Shown: positions 48,089-56,108 of the stretch, in pieces | Layout of the letters: each line of letters opens with the position of its first letter | Position numbering within the stretch: position 1 is the stretch's first letter | Source of the DNA: JAGIBJ01 sp032119595 | GTDB lineage: Bacteria > Actinomycetota > Thermoleophilia > Solirubrobacterales > Solirubrobacteraceae | Length of the DNA stretch: 64,000 nt | Assembly (NCBI GenBank): GCA_032119595.1 | Contig: JAUMBQ010000002.1 | Span: 12,322 to 76,321, forward strand | Reading direction: 5' to 3' | Position numbers and translations under genes: made by a program | Notes under the pieces: model-generated | Told to the model about the DNA's origin: nothing | Seen by the model: only the letters and a program-made list of their open reading frames with translations | The model's database searches: none

Positions 48089-49348
48089 TCATGGATTGGC
48101 TGTCGCCGTGAGCTGTGTCGTTCGTGCCTGGGGGCGGGTGGGGAGCAGCAGGGAGAGCGCGCCCGCGATGAGGACGAACGCGGCTGACGTCCAGAGGCAT
48201 GCTTCGAGTCCCTGCCATTGGTAGATCAGGCCGGAGCAGATCGTCCCGCCGAGGCGACCGGCCGCATTGGCCATGTAATAGAAGCCGACGTTCATCGCGA
48301 CCTTGTCGCCGCGGGCATAGTCCAGGATCAGGAACGAGTGCACCGCGCTGTTGAGCGCGAACACGCCGCCGAACACGATCAGGCCGCCGACCAACACCGC
48401 CGCGGGGTCGGCGCCGGCAGTCAGGCCGATCGCGATGGCCGCCGGCAGTGCGGCGAGCACGAACGCCAGCTTGGCGGCGGAGGCGCCGTCCGGGTCGACT
48501 CGCTGCCCGTCGTCCCGGCGTCGACCGAGCAGCTGCGGCGCCGACGCCTGCACGATCCCGTAGCCGATCACCCACACGGCCATGAACGTGCCGACCTGCC
48601 AGAACGTCCAGCCAAGGGCCGTGCGCAGGTAGACGGGCAGGGCGACGACGAACCAGACATCGCGGGCTGCGAACAGGAAGATTCGCGCGGCGGCCAGCAC
48701 GTTGACGGCGCGGTCGTTGGAGAACATCTGGCTGAACTTCGCCTTGGCATCCGTGGTGCCGAGCTGGCCGCGCATCAGCGCGAGCACACCGACCAGGGCG
48801 GTCGCGACGAGGGCGGTCAGGATCCAGAGTGCGGGCTGAAAGCCAACCGCGCCGAGGAGGAAGCCGCCCAGGAAGAAGCCGACACCCTTGAGCGCGTTCT
48901 TGGACCCGGTGAGCACCGCGACCCAGCGGTACAGCGCGCCCTCTTGACCTGCTGGCGCGACGAGCTTCACCGCGCTCTTGCTGCTCATTTTGGTGAGGTC
49001 CTTGGCGATGCCCGACAGCGCCTGCGCCGCCATGACGAACCCGACCACCAGCCACGCTTGTGGGGCAGCAGCGAGCATCGTGAGCGCAACGATCTGGGTC
49101 GTGAGGCCGAGCAGCAGCGTCGCCCGGAGGCCGAGGCGCGCAGCGAGCCAGCCACCGACAAGGTTCGTGATGATCCCGAACAGCTCGTAGAACAGGAACA
49201 GCGACGCCACCTTCAGCGGGCTGAATCCGAGCTCGTAGAAGAAGAACAGCACCAGCACGCGGCTGGCGCCGTCGGCGATCGTGTCGGCCCAATATGCCCC
49301 GGTGACGATCGCGTAGTTGCGCAGATCGCCTGGCCGCGCGGAACTCAT
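48089..49348 (-). CDS. arsJ: ArsJ-type organoarsenical efflux MFS transporter
   Basis: 419 aa with about 12 hydrophobic segments. The N-terminus RNYAIVTGAYWADTIADGAS and LVLFFFYELGFSPLKVASLF are characteristic of ArsJ; SKNALKGVGFFLGGFLLG and MNVGFYYMANAAGRLGG support it. ArsJ exports 1-arseno-3-phosphoglycerate made by the partner GAPDH, giving arsenate resistance. The GAPDH gene directly upstream overlaps by 4 nt (ATGA), the hallmark pairing. Start ATG 49348 was chosen for that overlap. Confidence 0.92.
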   Translation of the reverse strand: MSSARPGDLRNYAIVTGAYWADTIADGASRVLVLFFFYELGFSPLKVASLFLFYELFGIITNLVGGWLAARLGLRATLLLGLTTQIVALTMLAAAPQAWLVVGFVMAAQALSGIAKDLTKMSSKSAVKLVAPAGQEGALYRWVAVLTGSKNALKGVGFFLGGFLLGAVGFQPALWILTALVATALVGVLALMRGQLGTTDAKAKFSQMFSNDRAVNVLAAARIFLFAARDVWFVVALPVYLRTALGWTFWQVGTFMAVWVIGYGIVQASAPQLLGRRRDDGQRVDPDGASAAKLAFVLAALPAAIAIGLTAGADPAAVLVGGLIVFGGVFALNSAVHSFLILDYARGDKVAMNVGFYYMANAAGRLGGTICSGLIYQWQGLEACLWTSAAFVLIAGALSLLLPTRPQARTTQLTATANP

Positions 49349-50367
49349 GGCGTCGCGAGACTCGCGCCGACGATCGACGTCAGGTCCACAAGGCGATTGG
49401 CGTAGCCCCACTCGTTGTCGTACCAGGCCAGGATCTTTACCTGGGTGCCACCGGTCACCATGGTGGAGAGGCCATCGACGATCGACGAGCGCGCGTCGCC
49501 GCGATAGTCAGCCGACACGAGCGGACGCTCCTCGAACCCGAGCACGGCGCCGAGCGGTCCGGCCGCTGCGTCGCGCAGCAGCCCGTTGACCTCGTCCACG
49601 GTGGTCGGGCGCGACACCTCGAACACGCAGTCCGTCAGCGAGGCGTTTTGCAGCGGAACCCGGACGGCGATCCCATCGAGCCGGCCCTTGAGGTCGGGGA
49701 AGATCAGGGCGATCGCCGTCGCGCTGCCGGTGGTCGTGGGGATGAGCGACAGCGCTGAGGCGCGGGCGCGGCGCAGATCCTTGTGTGGGCCATCGACGAC
49801 GGTCTGCGTGCCGGTGACGTCGTGCAGCGTCGTGATCGAACCATGCGAAATGCCGAGCGCCTCGTGGATCACCTTCACGACTGGGGCAAGGCAGTTCGTC
49901 GTGCACGACGCGGCCGTGACGACCTGATGCGCTGCGGCGTCGTACTCGTCGTCATTGACGCCCACGACGACGTTGAGCGCCAACGGGTCCTTGACCGGCG
50001 CTGAGACCACGACCTTCGTCGCGCCCTGCTCGAAGTGCGGCGCCAGCGACGCCATCGTGCGGAAGCGGCCGGAACACTCGAGCACCACGTCGACGCCGAG
50101 GTCGCCCCAGGCGATGTCGCCGGGCGTCGACGCCGACGTGAACGAGACCGGAACGCCGTCGAGCACAAGCTGATCGCCGGCTCCGCGGTTGCCGCGGTCC
50201 CAACGGCCATGGACCGAGTCGAACGTGAGGAGATGCGCGGCGCTTGCGGCGTCCATCGCGGGTTCGTTGACGTGAACGAACTCCAGGTCGGGGCGGTCCC
50301 ATCCGGCACGCAGCGCGAGCCGGCCCATGCGGCCGAAGCCGTTGATACCGATACGGGTGGTGGTCAT
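49345..50367 (-). CDS. gapdh: ArsJ-associated glyceraldehyde-3-phosphate dehydrogenase
   Basis: 340 aa. NAD-binding RIGINGFGRMGRLALRAG, catalytic Cys in AASCTTNCLAPVVKVIHE, phosphate-binding SGSATAIALIFPDLKGRLDG (written from TTTGSATA onward), C-terminal WYDNEWGYANRLVDL. In arsenic clusters this enzyme uses arsenate in place of phosphate to make 1-arseno-3-phosphoglycerate for ArsJ. Divergent from arsR, with an ArsR-type palindrome between them and a TAACCT box at 50414-50419 on the minus strand. Confidence 0.92.
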   Translation of the reverse strand: MTTTRIGINGFGRMGRLALRAGWDRPDLEFVHVNEPAMDAASAAHLLTFDSVHGRWDRGNRGAGDQLVLDGVPVSFTSASTPGDIAWGDLGVDVVLECSGRFRTMASLAPHFEQGATKVVVSAPVKDPLALNVVVGVNDDEYDAAAHQVVTAASCTTNCLAPVVKVIHEALGISHGSITTLHDVTGTQTVVDGPHKDLRRARASALSLIPTTTGSATAIALIFPDLKGRLDGIAVRVPLQNASLTDCVFEVSRPTTVDEVNGLLRDAAAGPLGAVLGFEERPLVSADYRGDARSSIVDGLSTMVTGGTQVKILAWYDNEWGYANRLVDLTSIVGASLATP

Positions 50368-50413
50368 CGCGTGAGAGCGCTTTCGATCGACGGCTACCGA
50401 TGGAGCGTGGCGC

Positions 50414-50419
50414 AGGTTA
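50414..50419 (-). promoter_or_regulatory. -10 box of the gapdh-arsJ operon
   Basis: TAACCT on the minus strand. The palindrome at 50434-50446 falls in its -35 region, consistent with ArsR repression. Confidence 0.45.
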
Positions 50420-50433
50420 CCCATCGTCGATCG

Positions 50434-50446
50434 TCGATTCAATCGA
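50434..50446. promoter_or_regulatory. ArsR-type operator between gapdh and arsR
   Basis: TCGATT-C-AATCGA, 6-bp perfect arms, directly before the arsR -10 box. ATCGA/TCGAT half-sites recur in the arsM promoter. Confidence 0.65.
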
Positions 50447-50452
50447 TAGAGT
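50447..50452 (+). promoter_or_regulatory. -10 box of arsR (leaderless type)
   Basis: TAGAGT ends 7 nt before ATG 50460. Confidence 0.55.
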
Positions 50453-50459
50453 CACATCC

Positions 50460-50813
50460 ATGTCCATCGATATGGAACTGGCTCCGAAGACCAAACGGGC
50501 CGCCGGCGAGCCGTGTTGCGTGCCGGTCGTCTACCCGGAGGTTGACCGCGATCGCGCGCTGCGCCTGGCGACGGTCGCGAAAGCGCTCGGTGATCCGATT
50601 CGCCTTCAGCTCGTCGACGTCCTGCGCAAGCACGCGGGCAAGGTCTGCGTCTGCGAGCTCGTGCCGCTCTTTGACGTGTCGCAGCCCACGCTGAGTCATC
50701 ACCTCAAGAAGCTCCGTGATGCGGGCATCGTCGACTCCGAGCGCCAGGGCCTCTGGGCCTACTACTACGTGGTGCCCGGATCGCTCGACGACTTCGGCGG
50801 CTGGCTGCGGTAA
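50460..50813 (+). CDS. arsR: ArsR-family arsenic-responsive repressor
   Basis: 117 aa winged-helix repressor. KVCVCELVPLFDVSQPTLSH contains the Cys pair of the arsenite-binding alpha-3 site, followed by the recognition helix; KALGDPIRLQLVDVLRK is the family dimer helix. An extra CC near the N-terminus (EPCCVPV) could be a third thiol ligand. It lies between the arsJ-gapdh operon and arsM and should repress both; arsenite release is inferred from the Cys motif. Confidence 0.93.
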   Translation: MSIDMELAPKTKRAAGEPCCVPVVYPEVDRDRALRLATVAKALGDPIRLQLVDVLRKHAGKVCVCELVPLFDVSQPTLSHHLKKLRDAGIVDSERQGLWAYYYVVPGSLDDFGGWLR

Positions 50814-50921
50814 GTCGTCCTGGTCGCCGAGGTCGCCCTGGTCGCTGACGTTGCCGGGGGTGCCGTGGGCGGTCTCTTGTGGTGCGGTTGGCGCAGGGCA
50901 AAGTCCGCTCGGCGAATTAGA

Positions 50922-50951
50922 TTGACAAATATCGATGCATCCGAGTACGGT
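50922..50951 (+). promoter_or_regulatory. Promoter of arsM with ArsR half-sites
   Basis: TTGACA-N18-TACGGT. ATCGAT at 50931-50936 lies between the boxes, and ATCGA-N6-TCGAT at 50958-50973 lies just downstream, suggesting repression by ArsR. Confidence 0.7.
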
Positions 50952-50989
50952 TAATCCATCGACCGTTATCGATTTAAGGATCCTTCGTG

Positions 50990-51931
50990 ATGCCCGAGAC
51001 CAAGACCACCGAAAACGACGCGCCCACCGGAGCATCCTGCTGCGCGCCGTCCGCGCAGGCCACCTGCTGCGAACCGTCGGCCAAGGGCACGTGCTGCGGC
51101 ACAGAAGCCACGAGTCAGGGTGGCTGTGGCTGCTCGGCAGGGGAGGCGACGGCCCCGCCGGTCGACGCGGGCACGCTGACTGAGACCGTCCGCGCCCGCT
51201 ACGCCGCTGCGGCGAAGGAAGTCACCGGCGGCGGCGACGCCACCGCGGGTGGTGCCTCCTGCTGCGGTTCGCCCGGCTCCGTCATCACGCCGGAGCAGCG
51301 AGCGGTCTTTGGCGAAGCGCTCTACGGCGACGACCATCGCGCTCTCCCAAGCAACGCCGTCCTCGCGTCGCTGGGCTGTGGGAATCCGACGGCGGTCGCC
51401 GAGTTGGCTGAGGGTGAGACCGTGCTCGATCTCGGCAGTGGCGGCGGAATCGACGTCCTGCTGTCCGCCAAGCGCGTCGGGGCGACGGGCAAGGCCTATG
51501 GGCTCGACATGACCGACGAGATGCTCGACCTCGCCCGGGCCAACCAGGCCGAGTCTGGCGTGACCAACGTCGAGTTCTTGAAGGGCAGCATCGAGGCGAT
51601 CCCACTGCCGGATGCGTCGGTCGACGTGATCATCAGCAACTGCGTCATCAACCTGGCTGGCGACAAGTCAAACGTGCTCCGCGAGTCCGCTCGCGTCCTG
51701 CGGCCTGGCGGCCGGTTCGCCGTCACCGATGTGGTCGCCGACGAAGGGATGGACGCGGCGACACGCGCCGACATGCAGCAGTGGACCGGCTGCATTGCCG
51801 GCGCGCTCACCGAGCGCGAATTCCGCAGCGAGCTCGCGGCCGCCGGGTTCGTCGACATCGAGGTGCAGTCGACGCACCGGGTGCACGATCAGGCGTTCTC
51901 CGCGATCGTGCGGGCGACCAAGCCAGCCTGA
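50990..51931 (+). CDS. arsM: Arsenite S-adenosylmethionine methyltransferase with Cys-rich N-terminus
   Basis: 313 aa from ATG 50990 (GTG 50987 is also in frame; AAGGA at 50976-50980 can serve either). SAM-binding VLDLGSGGGIDVLLSAKRVG. The arsenic-binding Cys residues of ArsM are all present: LGCGNPTA, ISNCVINLAGDKSNVL and QQWTGCIAGAL. The first 50 residues carry four close Cys pairs (SCC, TCC, TCC, CGC), with another CC at GASCCG. Such an extension is unusual in length and could scavenge As(III) or hand it to the active site (inference). Confidence 0.95.
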   Translation: MPETKTTENDAPTGASCCAPSAQATCCEPSAKGTCCGTEATSQGGCGCSAGEATAPPVDAGTLTETVRARYAAAAKEVTGGGDATAGGASCCGSPGSVITPEQRAVFGEALYGDDHRALPSNAVLASLGCGNPTAVAELAEGETVLDLGSGGGIDVLLSAKRVGATGKAYGLDMTDEMLDLARANQAESGVTNVEFLKGSIEAIPLPDASVDVIISNCVINLAGDKSNVLRESARVLRPGGRFAVTDVVADEGMDAATRADMQQWTGCIAGALTEREFRSELAAAGFVDIEVQSTHRVHDQAFSAIVRATKPA

Positions 51932-51940
51932 GGGCTCGCG

Positions 51941-53164
51941 CTAGGCGGAGGCGCCTGCCGTCTCCGCCTCTTCGTCGGTCGGCGCGCCGGCCCACACGTC
52001 CGGGCCGAAGACCTCGTAGTGGATGCGCTCGGACAGGACGCCGGCGTCGAGGAGCTGACGCCGCACGACGCGCATGAACGGCAGCGGGCCACAGAGGTAG
52101 GCAGTGGTGGCGGGGGAAATGTCGATCTCCGACAGGTCCATCAGGCCGGTGACGGAGGCGTCGTCGGCGTTGTCCTCGTACCAGCGGTGAAGCGTCGCGC
52201 CTGAGAGGCGATCGGCCGCTGTCGCCTGTGCGTCGCGCAGGGCGTGGGTGGCCGGCTCGCGATCAGCGTGGGCGACGACGATGCGCCGCTCGCTGCGTTC
52301 ATTGGCGAGGGCTTCGAGCATCGAGACCATCGGCGTGATGCCGATCCCGGCGCTCACCAGGGCGATCGGGCCGTCGCCGGGCAGGATCGTGACATCGCCT
52401 GCGACGGGGCCGAGTTCGAGCACGGAGCCCACCTTCGCCTCGGCATGCAGGTAGTTCGAAACGCGGCCGGCCGGCGCGTCGTCTTCGGCATCGACGCGTT
52501 TGATGGTGAGCTGGAGCACGTCGCCCGGCGCTGAGGAGACGGAGTACTGGCGGGCCTGGTGCTCGCCGTCGGGCAAGTCGACGGCGACTGAGAAGTACTG
52601 GCCGGCCGCTGCGGGCGGAAGCGGTTCGCCGTCCTGGGGGCGCAGGCGTAGCGTCATCACGTCAGGGGTCTCGTCGATGCGCTCGACGACGGTCCACGAG
52701 CGCCAGGGGCTCGCCGGGTCGGCGGCGACCTGAGCGTAGAGGCGGGCTTCGGCGGCGACGAGTTCGAGTGCAAAGAGCCAGTAGACCTCGTCCCAGGCGG
52801 CCGCGACCTCGGCCGTGACTGCGCTACCGAGGACCTCGCCGACGGCCTCCAGCAGGTACTTGCCGACGATCGGGTACTGATCCGGCCGGATCCCGAGGCT
52901 CACGTGCCGGTGGACGATCCGGTCGAGCATCGGCTCCAGGTCGCGGGCTCCGGGATCCAGGAGGTTCACGGCGTAGGCGACGACGGAGCCTGCCAGTGCC
53001 TTGGGCTGTTCACCGGTGGCCTGGTGGGCCGTGTTGAACACGCGAAGGAGTTCCGGGTGGGCCGCAAACATCTTCGGGTAGAAGACCTTCGTGATGGCTC
53101 CGGCGTGCTCGGCGACGACGGGGGCGGTCGCCGCGACGATGGCGGCTGAACTCTGGCTGAGCAC
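51941..53164 (-). CDS. hmp: Flavohemoglobin / nitric oxide dioxygenase
   Basis: 407 aa. Globin domain (about residues 1-140) with Tyr B10 region TKVFYPKMF, Gln at E7-like position (GEQPKAL) and proximal His in IVHRHVSLGI. FAD-binding domain with RQYSVSSAPGD; NAD domain with LVSAGIGITPMVSMLEALA and YLCGPLPFMR. It converts NO and O2 to nitrate. It ends 9 nt from the convergent arsM stop. Divergent from an HTH regulator with conserved Cys; the 182-bp intergenic region has an AT-rich patch (about 53210-53240) that probably contains its promoter. Confidence 0.95.
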   Translation of the reverse strand: MLSQSSAAIVAATAPVVAEHAGAITKVFYPKMFAAHPELLRVFNTAHQATGEQPKALAGSVVAYAVNLLDPGARDLEPMLDRIVHRHVSLGIRPDQYPIVGKYLLEAVGEVLGSAVTAEVAAAWDEVYWLFALELVAAEARLYAQVAADPASPWRSWTVVERIDETPDVMTLRLRPQDGEPLPPAAAGQYFSVAVDLPDGEHQARQYSVSSAPGDVLQLTIKRVDAEDDAPAGRVSNYLHAEAKVGSVLELGPVAGDVTILPGDGPIALVSAGIGITPMVSMLEALANERSERRIVVAHADREPATHALRDAQATAADRLSGATLHRWYEDNADDASVTGLMDLSEIDISPATTAYLCGPLPFMRVVRRQLLDAGVLSERIHYEVFGPDVWAGAPTDEEAETAGASA

Positions 53165-53334
53165 GGGACGGGCTCCTTTCGGCGGTGCCGATGTGGCGCG
53201 CCGGGATATTTATACGGATCTAGCCGTGACAATACATTCGCGATCGGGCGAGTGCGGTCACGGGGAGGGCTCGACGAGGTACGGCGCGGCGCCGACTTGG
53301 CGTCCAGTGCAGTCGCTGGCGGTGTTTCCTGAGC

Positions 53335-53340
53335 TACGCT
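53335..53340 (+). promoter_or_regulatory. -10 box of the HTH regulator gene (leaderless type)
   Basis: TACGCT ends 6 nt before GTG 53347. Confidence 0.55.
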
Positions 53341-53346
53341 CGTGCC

Positions 53347-54081
53347 GTGGCGCACGATCCGCGAATGGGCCCGTCGCCAGCGCGGGCCGCCGATGACGCA
53401 GCGCCGCTCACGGCGCCGCGTGCGCGCGTGCTCGAAAGCCTGCAGCGCCATGGCGGTCCGGTGACGACGGCCGAACTCGCGACCGAGAGTGGGCTGCATG
53501 AGAACACCGTGCGCGAGCACCTCGACGCGCTCGTGGCTCGCGGGCTGGCGGTGCGTGGACTTGCCCCGGCAGCCGGGCGCGGGCGCCCGCCGGTGACTTA
53601 CTCAGCGGCGGCGCTCCGTGAACCCGACGCCCGCGTGCGTGAGTACTCCGCGCTTGCGTCGGTCCTCGCCGGTCATTTGGCTCGAACCAGCGCGGATCCG
53701 GCGGCCGACGCGCGTGCCGCTGGCGAGGAGTGGGCCGCCGCGCTGCACCTGGAGGGTGAGCCGGCGCCGTCAGAGGCGCAGCGGCGCGCGCGGATCGTGA
53801 AGCTCTTTTCCGACCTCGGCTTCGACCCGGAGCCCGACGAGAACGCCTCGTCGCTCGCGCTGCGCCGGTGTCCGCTCCTGGACTCGGCGGTGAAGCACCC
53901 GGGCGTGATCTGCGGCGTGCACCTCGGCCTCACGCGCGGCGTTGTGGAGCGCCTTGGCGGTGATCCCGATCAGGTCGCACTGCGACCATTCTCAGAGCCC
54001 GGCGCCTGCCGGCTGGTGCTCGGCCACACGGGCGGCAAGGGGCAGGCTCCGAGCGGCGTCCCCGCCGCCGACGCGGAGTAG
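53347..54081 (+). CDS. Winged-helix regulator with C-terminal Cys residues (SufR/NO-sensor-like)
   Basis: 244 aa. N-terminal winged HTH of the ArsR/MarR-like type: RVLESLQRHGGPVTTAELAT, SGLHENTVREHLDALVARGL. The C-terminal domain has three Cys: RRCPLLDS, then GVICGVHLGL (13 residues later) and GACRLVLGH (31 residues later), plus nearby His residues. Relatives such as SufR use such Cys to hold an Fe-S cluster; the spacing here differs from SufR. Divergent from hmp, so a role as NO or redox switch for hmp is reasonable but inferred. Confidence 0.8.
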   Translation: MAHDPRMGPSPARAADDAAPLTAPRARVLESLQRHGGPVTTAELATESGLHENTVREHLDALVARGLAVRGLAPAAGRGRPPVTYSAAALREPDARVREYSALASVLAGHLARTSADPAADARAAGEEWAAALHLEGEPAPSEAQRRARIVKLFSDLGFDPEPDENASSLALRRCPLLDSAVKHPGVICGVHLGLTRGVVERLGGDPDQVALRPFSEPGACRLVLGHTGGKGQAPSGVPAADAE

Positions 54082-54084
54082 AGT
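54079..54084 (+). promoter_or_regulatory. -10 box overlapping the HTH regulator stop
   Basis: TAGAGT begins with the TAG stop and ends 7 nt before GTG 54092. Confidence 0.5.
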
Positions 54085-54091
54085 TCGCGGG

Positions 54092-54160
54092 GTGAGCGCG
54101 AGCGATCGATCGCGGGTTTTGGGTCCGGGCGGCTCCGGCGGCGCAGCATGCTTACGCTGA
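54092..54160 (+). CDS. Candidate 22-codon leader ORF overlapping the DUF6153 start
   Basis: GTG 54092 at the predicted leaderless transcript start; its TGA lies 10 nt inside the next gene, which starts at ATG 54148. Same design as the mini-ORF at 15365. No function is claimed for the peptide. Confidence 0.35.
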   Translation: MSASDRSRVLGPGGSGGAACLR

Positions 54161-54507
54161 GAGACCTGGCCGGGCGGCGCGCGGGTGTTCGGGTCTTCCT
54201 GCTCGCGGTGTCGCTGGTGCTGGGCCTCACCGTCACGGCGCATCACAGTGGTCTCGGCGAGCACGAGATGGGGGCGATGCACGGCGATCACGCCGCGGCG
54301 GTCGCCACCTGCTTGGGGATTGCCGTGGGCGCTGTCACGGTCGTCGGCTTGGTGCTCGTTCGGCGCATACGCCGCCGCGCTCCGTGGGCGGGGCGGCCGC
54401 GCGTCAGGCGCGCGGCGCTGGTATCTGCACTGACGCCCGCGGTTTGGGTGCCACCGCCGCGCGCTGGTCCGAACCTCTCGTTGCATCTCTGCGTCGATCG
54501 ACGGTGA
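54148..54507 (+). CDS. DUF6153-like small membrane protein
   Basis: 119 aa. Two transmembrane helices (about residues 12-31 and 50-71) with a His/Met-rich loop between them (HHSGLGEHEMGAMHGDHAA), then a basic cytoplasmic or periplasmic tail. The loop suggests copper or other soft-metal binding, and such proteins are often found next to DUF305 proteins in actinobacteria, as here. Function not established. Confidence 0.75.
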   Translation: MLTLRDLAGRRAGVRVFLLAVSLVLGLTVTAHHSGLGEHEMGAMHGDHAAAVATCLGIAVGAVTVVGLVLVRRIRRRAPWAGRPRVRRAALVSALTPAVWVPPPRAGPNLSLHLCVDRR

Positions 54508-54582
54508 TCGCGTCTGCCCGGCCTCGCGTCTCGCGAGGTCGGCTGCCCGATGCCCACGATTTGTTCTCAGAGGACTCCTTCA

Positions 54583-55311
54583 ATGACCCGTTCCAAGACC
54601 GGCCGCGCTGCGGCCGCTTTGCTCGCCAGCGTCGCGTTCGGTGGTTTCATCGCCGGCTGCGGCGACGACGATCACCCGATGTCGGATTCAGCCCGCGACT
54701 CCATGATGGGCCGCGATGACAACGCCTCCAGCGCGAAGCCGCCGGCCTCCAACGCCACGGCCGCCGAGGTTGACGCCGCGTTCGTCCGGCAGATGATTCC
54801 GCACCACCAGATGGCCGTGCAAATGGCGACGATGGCGACGTCGTCGGCCGACCATGCAGAACTCAAGAAGCTGGCCGCCGACATCATCGACTCGCAGACG
54901 AAGGAGATCGCGTCGCTCACCGCGATCGCAAACGAGCTGAGCGTGACGCCGGGGCGGGGGATGGGACACGGCTCGACGGACGGATCACTCAAGGCAGATG
55001 CCTCGACGCTCGAGCTCAGCATCGACGACATGGGCATGTCGATGGACATGGACTCCATGCACGATGCGTCGGCCTTCGATCAGGCGTGGATTCTTCAGAT
55101 GATCGAGCACCACGAGGGCGCGATCGCGATGTCCAAAGCGCAGCTCGCACGCGGCAAGCACGCTGGCCTGCGCAAGATCGCGACGAGCATCATCGCTGCC
55201 CAGCAGCGCGAGATTGACGAGATGAAGCAATGGAACCAGGACTGGTACGACGGCAAGACCAGCTCGGAATCCAGCGACTCGGGCGGCGGGCACATGTCAG
55301 GGATGCACTAG
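54583..55311 (+). CDS. DUF305 lipoprotein, putative copper-handling
   Basis: 242 aa from ATG 54583, with SD AGAGGA. Lipobox at GGFIAGCGDDD (Cys about residue 26), so probably lipid-anchored after LspA cleavage. Two DUF305 helical repeats: RQMIPHHQMAVQMATMA and LQMIEHHEGAIAMSKAQL, each with a His-His and Met pattern. A Met-rich linker (MGMSMDMDSMHDA) and a C-terminal HMSGMH add further soft-metal ligands. Paired with the DUF6153-like gene. Confidence 0.9.
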   Translation: MTRSKTGRAAAALLASVAFGGFIAGCGDDDHPMSDSARDSMMGRDDNASSAKPPASNATAAEVDAAFVRQMIPHHQMAVQMATMATSSADHAELKKLAADIIDSQTKEIASLTAIANELSVTPGRGMGHGSTDGSLKADASTLELSIDDMGMSMDMDSMHDASAFDQAWILQMIEHHEGAIAMSKAQLARGKHAGLRKIATSIIAAQQREIDEMKQWNQDWYDGKTSSESSDSGGGHMSGMH

Positions 55312-55389
55312 GCGGCGAGGCGCCTAGGACCGCTCCGCCGGCCGCTGGGTCGGTGGAGCGATACCGAGGGCAAGGAGCCACCCTGCGCG

Positions 55390-55566
55390 TTACCAGAGCG
55401 CGCGGGACCGGTTGGCTCGCACGTGTTCGAGGTCGCCGTGGCGCTCGATCATGCCGAGCAGGGCAGCGCGCAGTGCCTCGGCTTGCTTTGGCGCCAGCTC
55501 GCTCTCGAGCGCGGTGCTGACGGCCCGACGATCACGCCGCCCTGGGCTGCCTAGGGTGGCGGTCAT
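55390..55566 (-). CDS. Possible small protein antiparallel to the cupin promoter
   Basis: 58 aa from an ATG at 55566 on the minus strand; its ATG and the cupin ATG (55565) share the tetranucleotide CATG. The composition is helical and charged (LAPKQAEALRAALLGMIERH) with GC-rich third positions, so it looks codable, but no SD or -10 box is clear. May be spurious. Confidence 0.3.
   Translation of the reverse strand: MTATLGSPGRRDRRAVSTALESELAPKQAEALRAALLGMIERHGDLEHVRANRSRALW
55552..55557 (+). promoter_or_regulatory. -10 box of the cupin gene (leaderless type)
   Basis: TAGGGT ends 7 nt before ATG 55565. Confidence 0.5.
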
Positions 55567-55966
55567 GTCGTTTTCTTGCAAGAACCTCCGGGAGGATCTG
55601 GCAGACGTCGGGTCCAACTTCAACGGCGCGCCGGGACTGGAGTTTCGGCTCGCGACGCAGGCGCTCGGACTCGAGCGGTCCGGTCTGAGCTATCAGCGCG
55701 TTCCGCCCAATGCTCGCTTCCCGTATGGCCACACCCATCAGACGCAAGAAGAGGTGTACGTGGTGGTCGGCGGGACCGGGCGAATGAAGCTCGACGACGA
55801 GATCATCGAGGTCAAGCAGTGGGACGCCGTCCGTGTTCCGCCCGGCACCTGGCGCGGGTCCGAGGCCGGTCCGGAGGGACTTGAAATGCTTGTCGTCGGC
55901 GCGCCCAACCTCGGCGTTGACCCGCGCGAGGACGTCACGGGTGAGCGCGACTGGTGGGGCGACTGA
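55565..55966 (+). CDS. Cupin-domain protein
   Basis: 133 aa single cupin. Metal-ligand motif 1: PYGHTHQTQEEVYVVVGGTG with His, His and Glu; motif 2 around VRVPPGTWRGSEAG lacks the usual His. FSCKNLREDLADVGSNF at the N-terminus is typical of a small uncharacterised cupin group. Binding of metal or a small ligand is likely; no reaction can be assigned. Confidence 0.85.
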   Translation: MSFSCKNLREDLADVGSNFNGAPGLEFRLATQALGLERSGLSYQRVPPNARFPYGHTHQTQEEVYVVVGGTGRMKLDDEIIEVKQWDAVRVPPGTWRGSEAGPEGLEMLVVGAPNLGVDPREDVTGERDWWGD

Positions 55967-56108
55967 GCGTCGCTGGGTCGAAGCGATCAGGCGGGCTTGC
56001 GCGGGCGCGGCCCGGCGTTCCATGATGACGCAGGTCTCGCCTCGATCGCGCTCATCGGGGCCGCCAGCCCATGCCTCGACCGCGTCCAGGGATGACAAGA
56101 TCGACACC

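Noticed and set aside
53210..53240. NsrR operator at the flavohemoglobin promoter
   Set aside because: The AT-rich patch lacks the paired AANATGNATTT-type half-sites; left unassigned.
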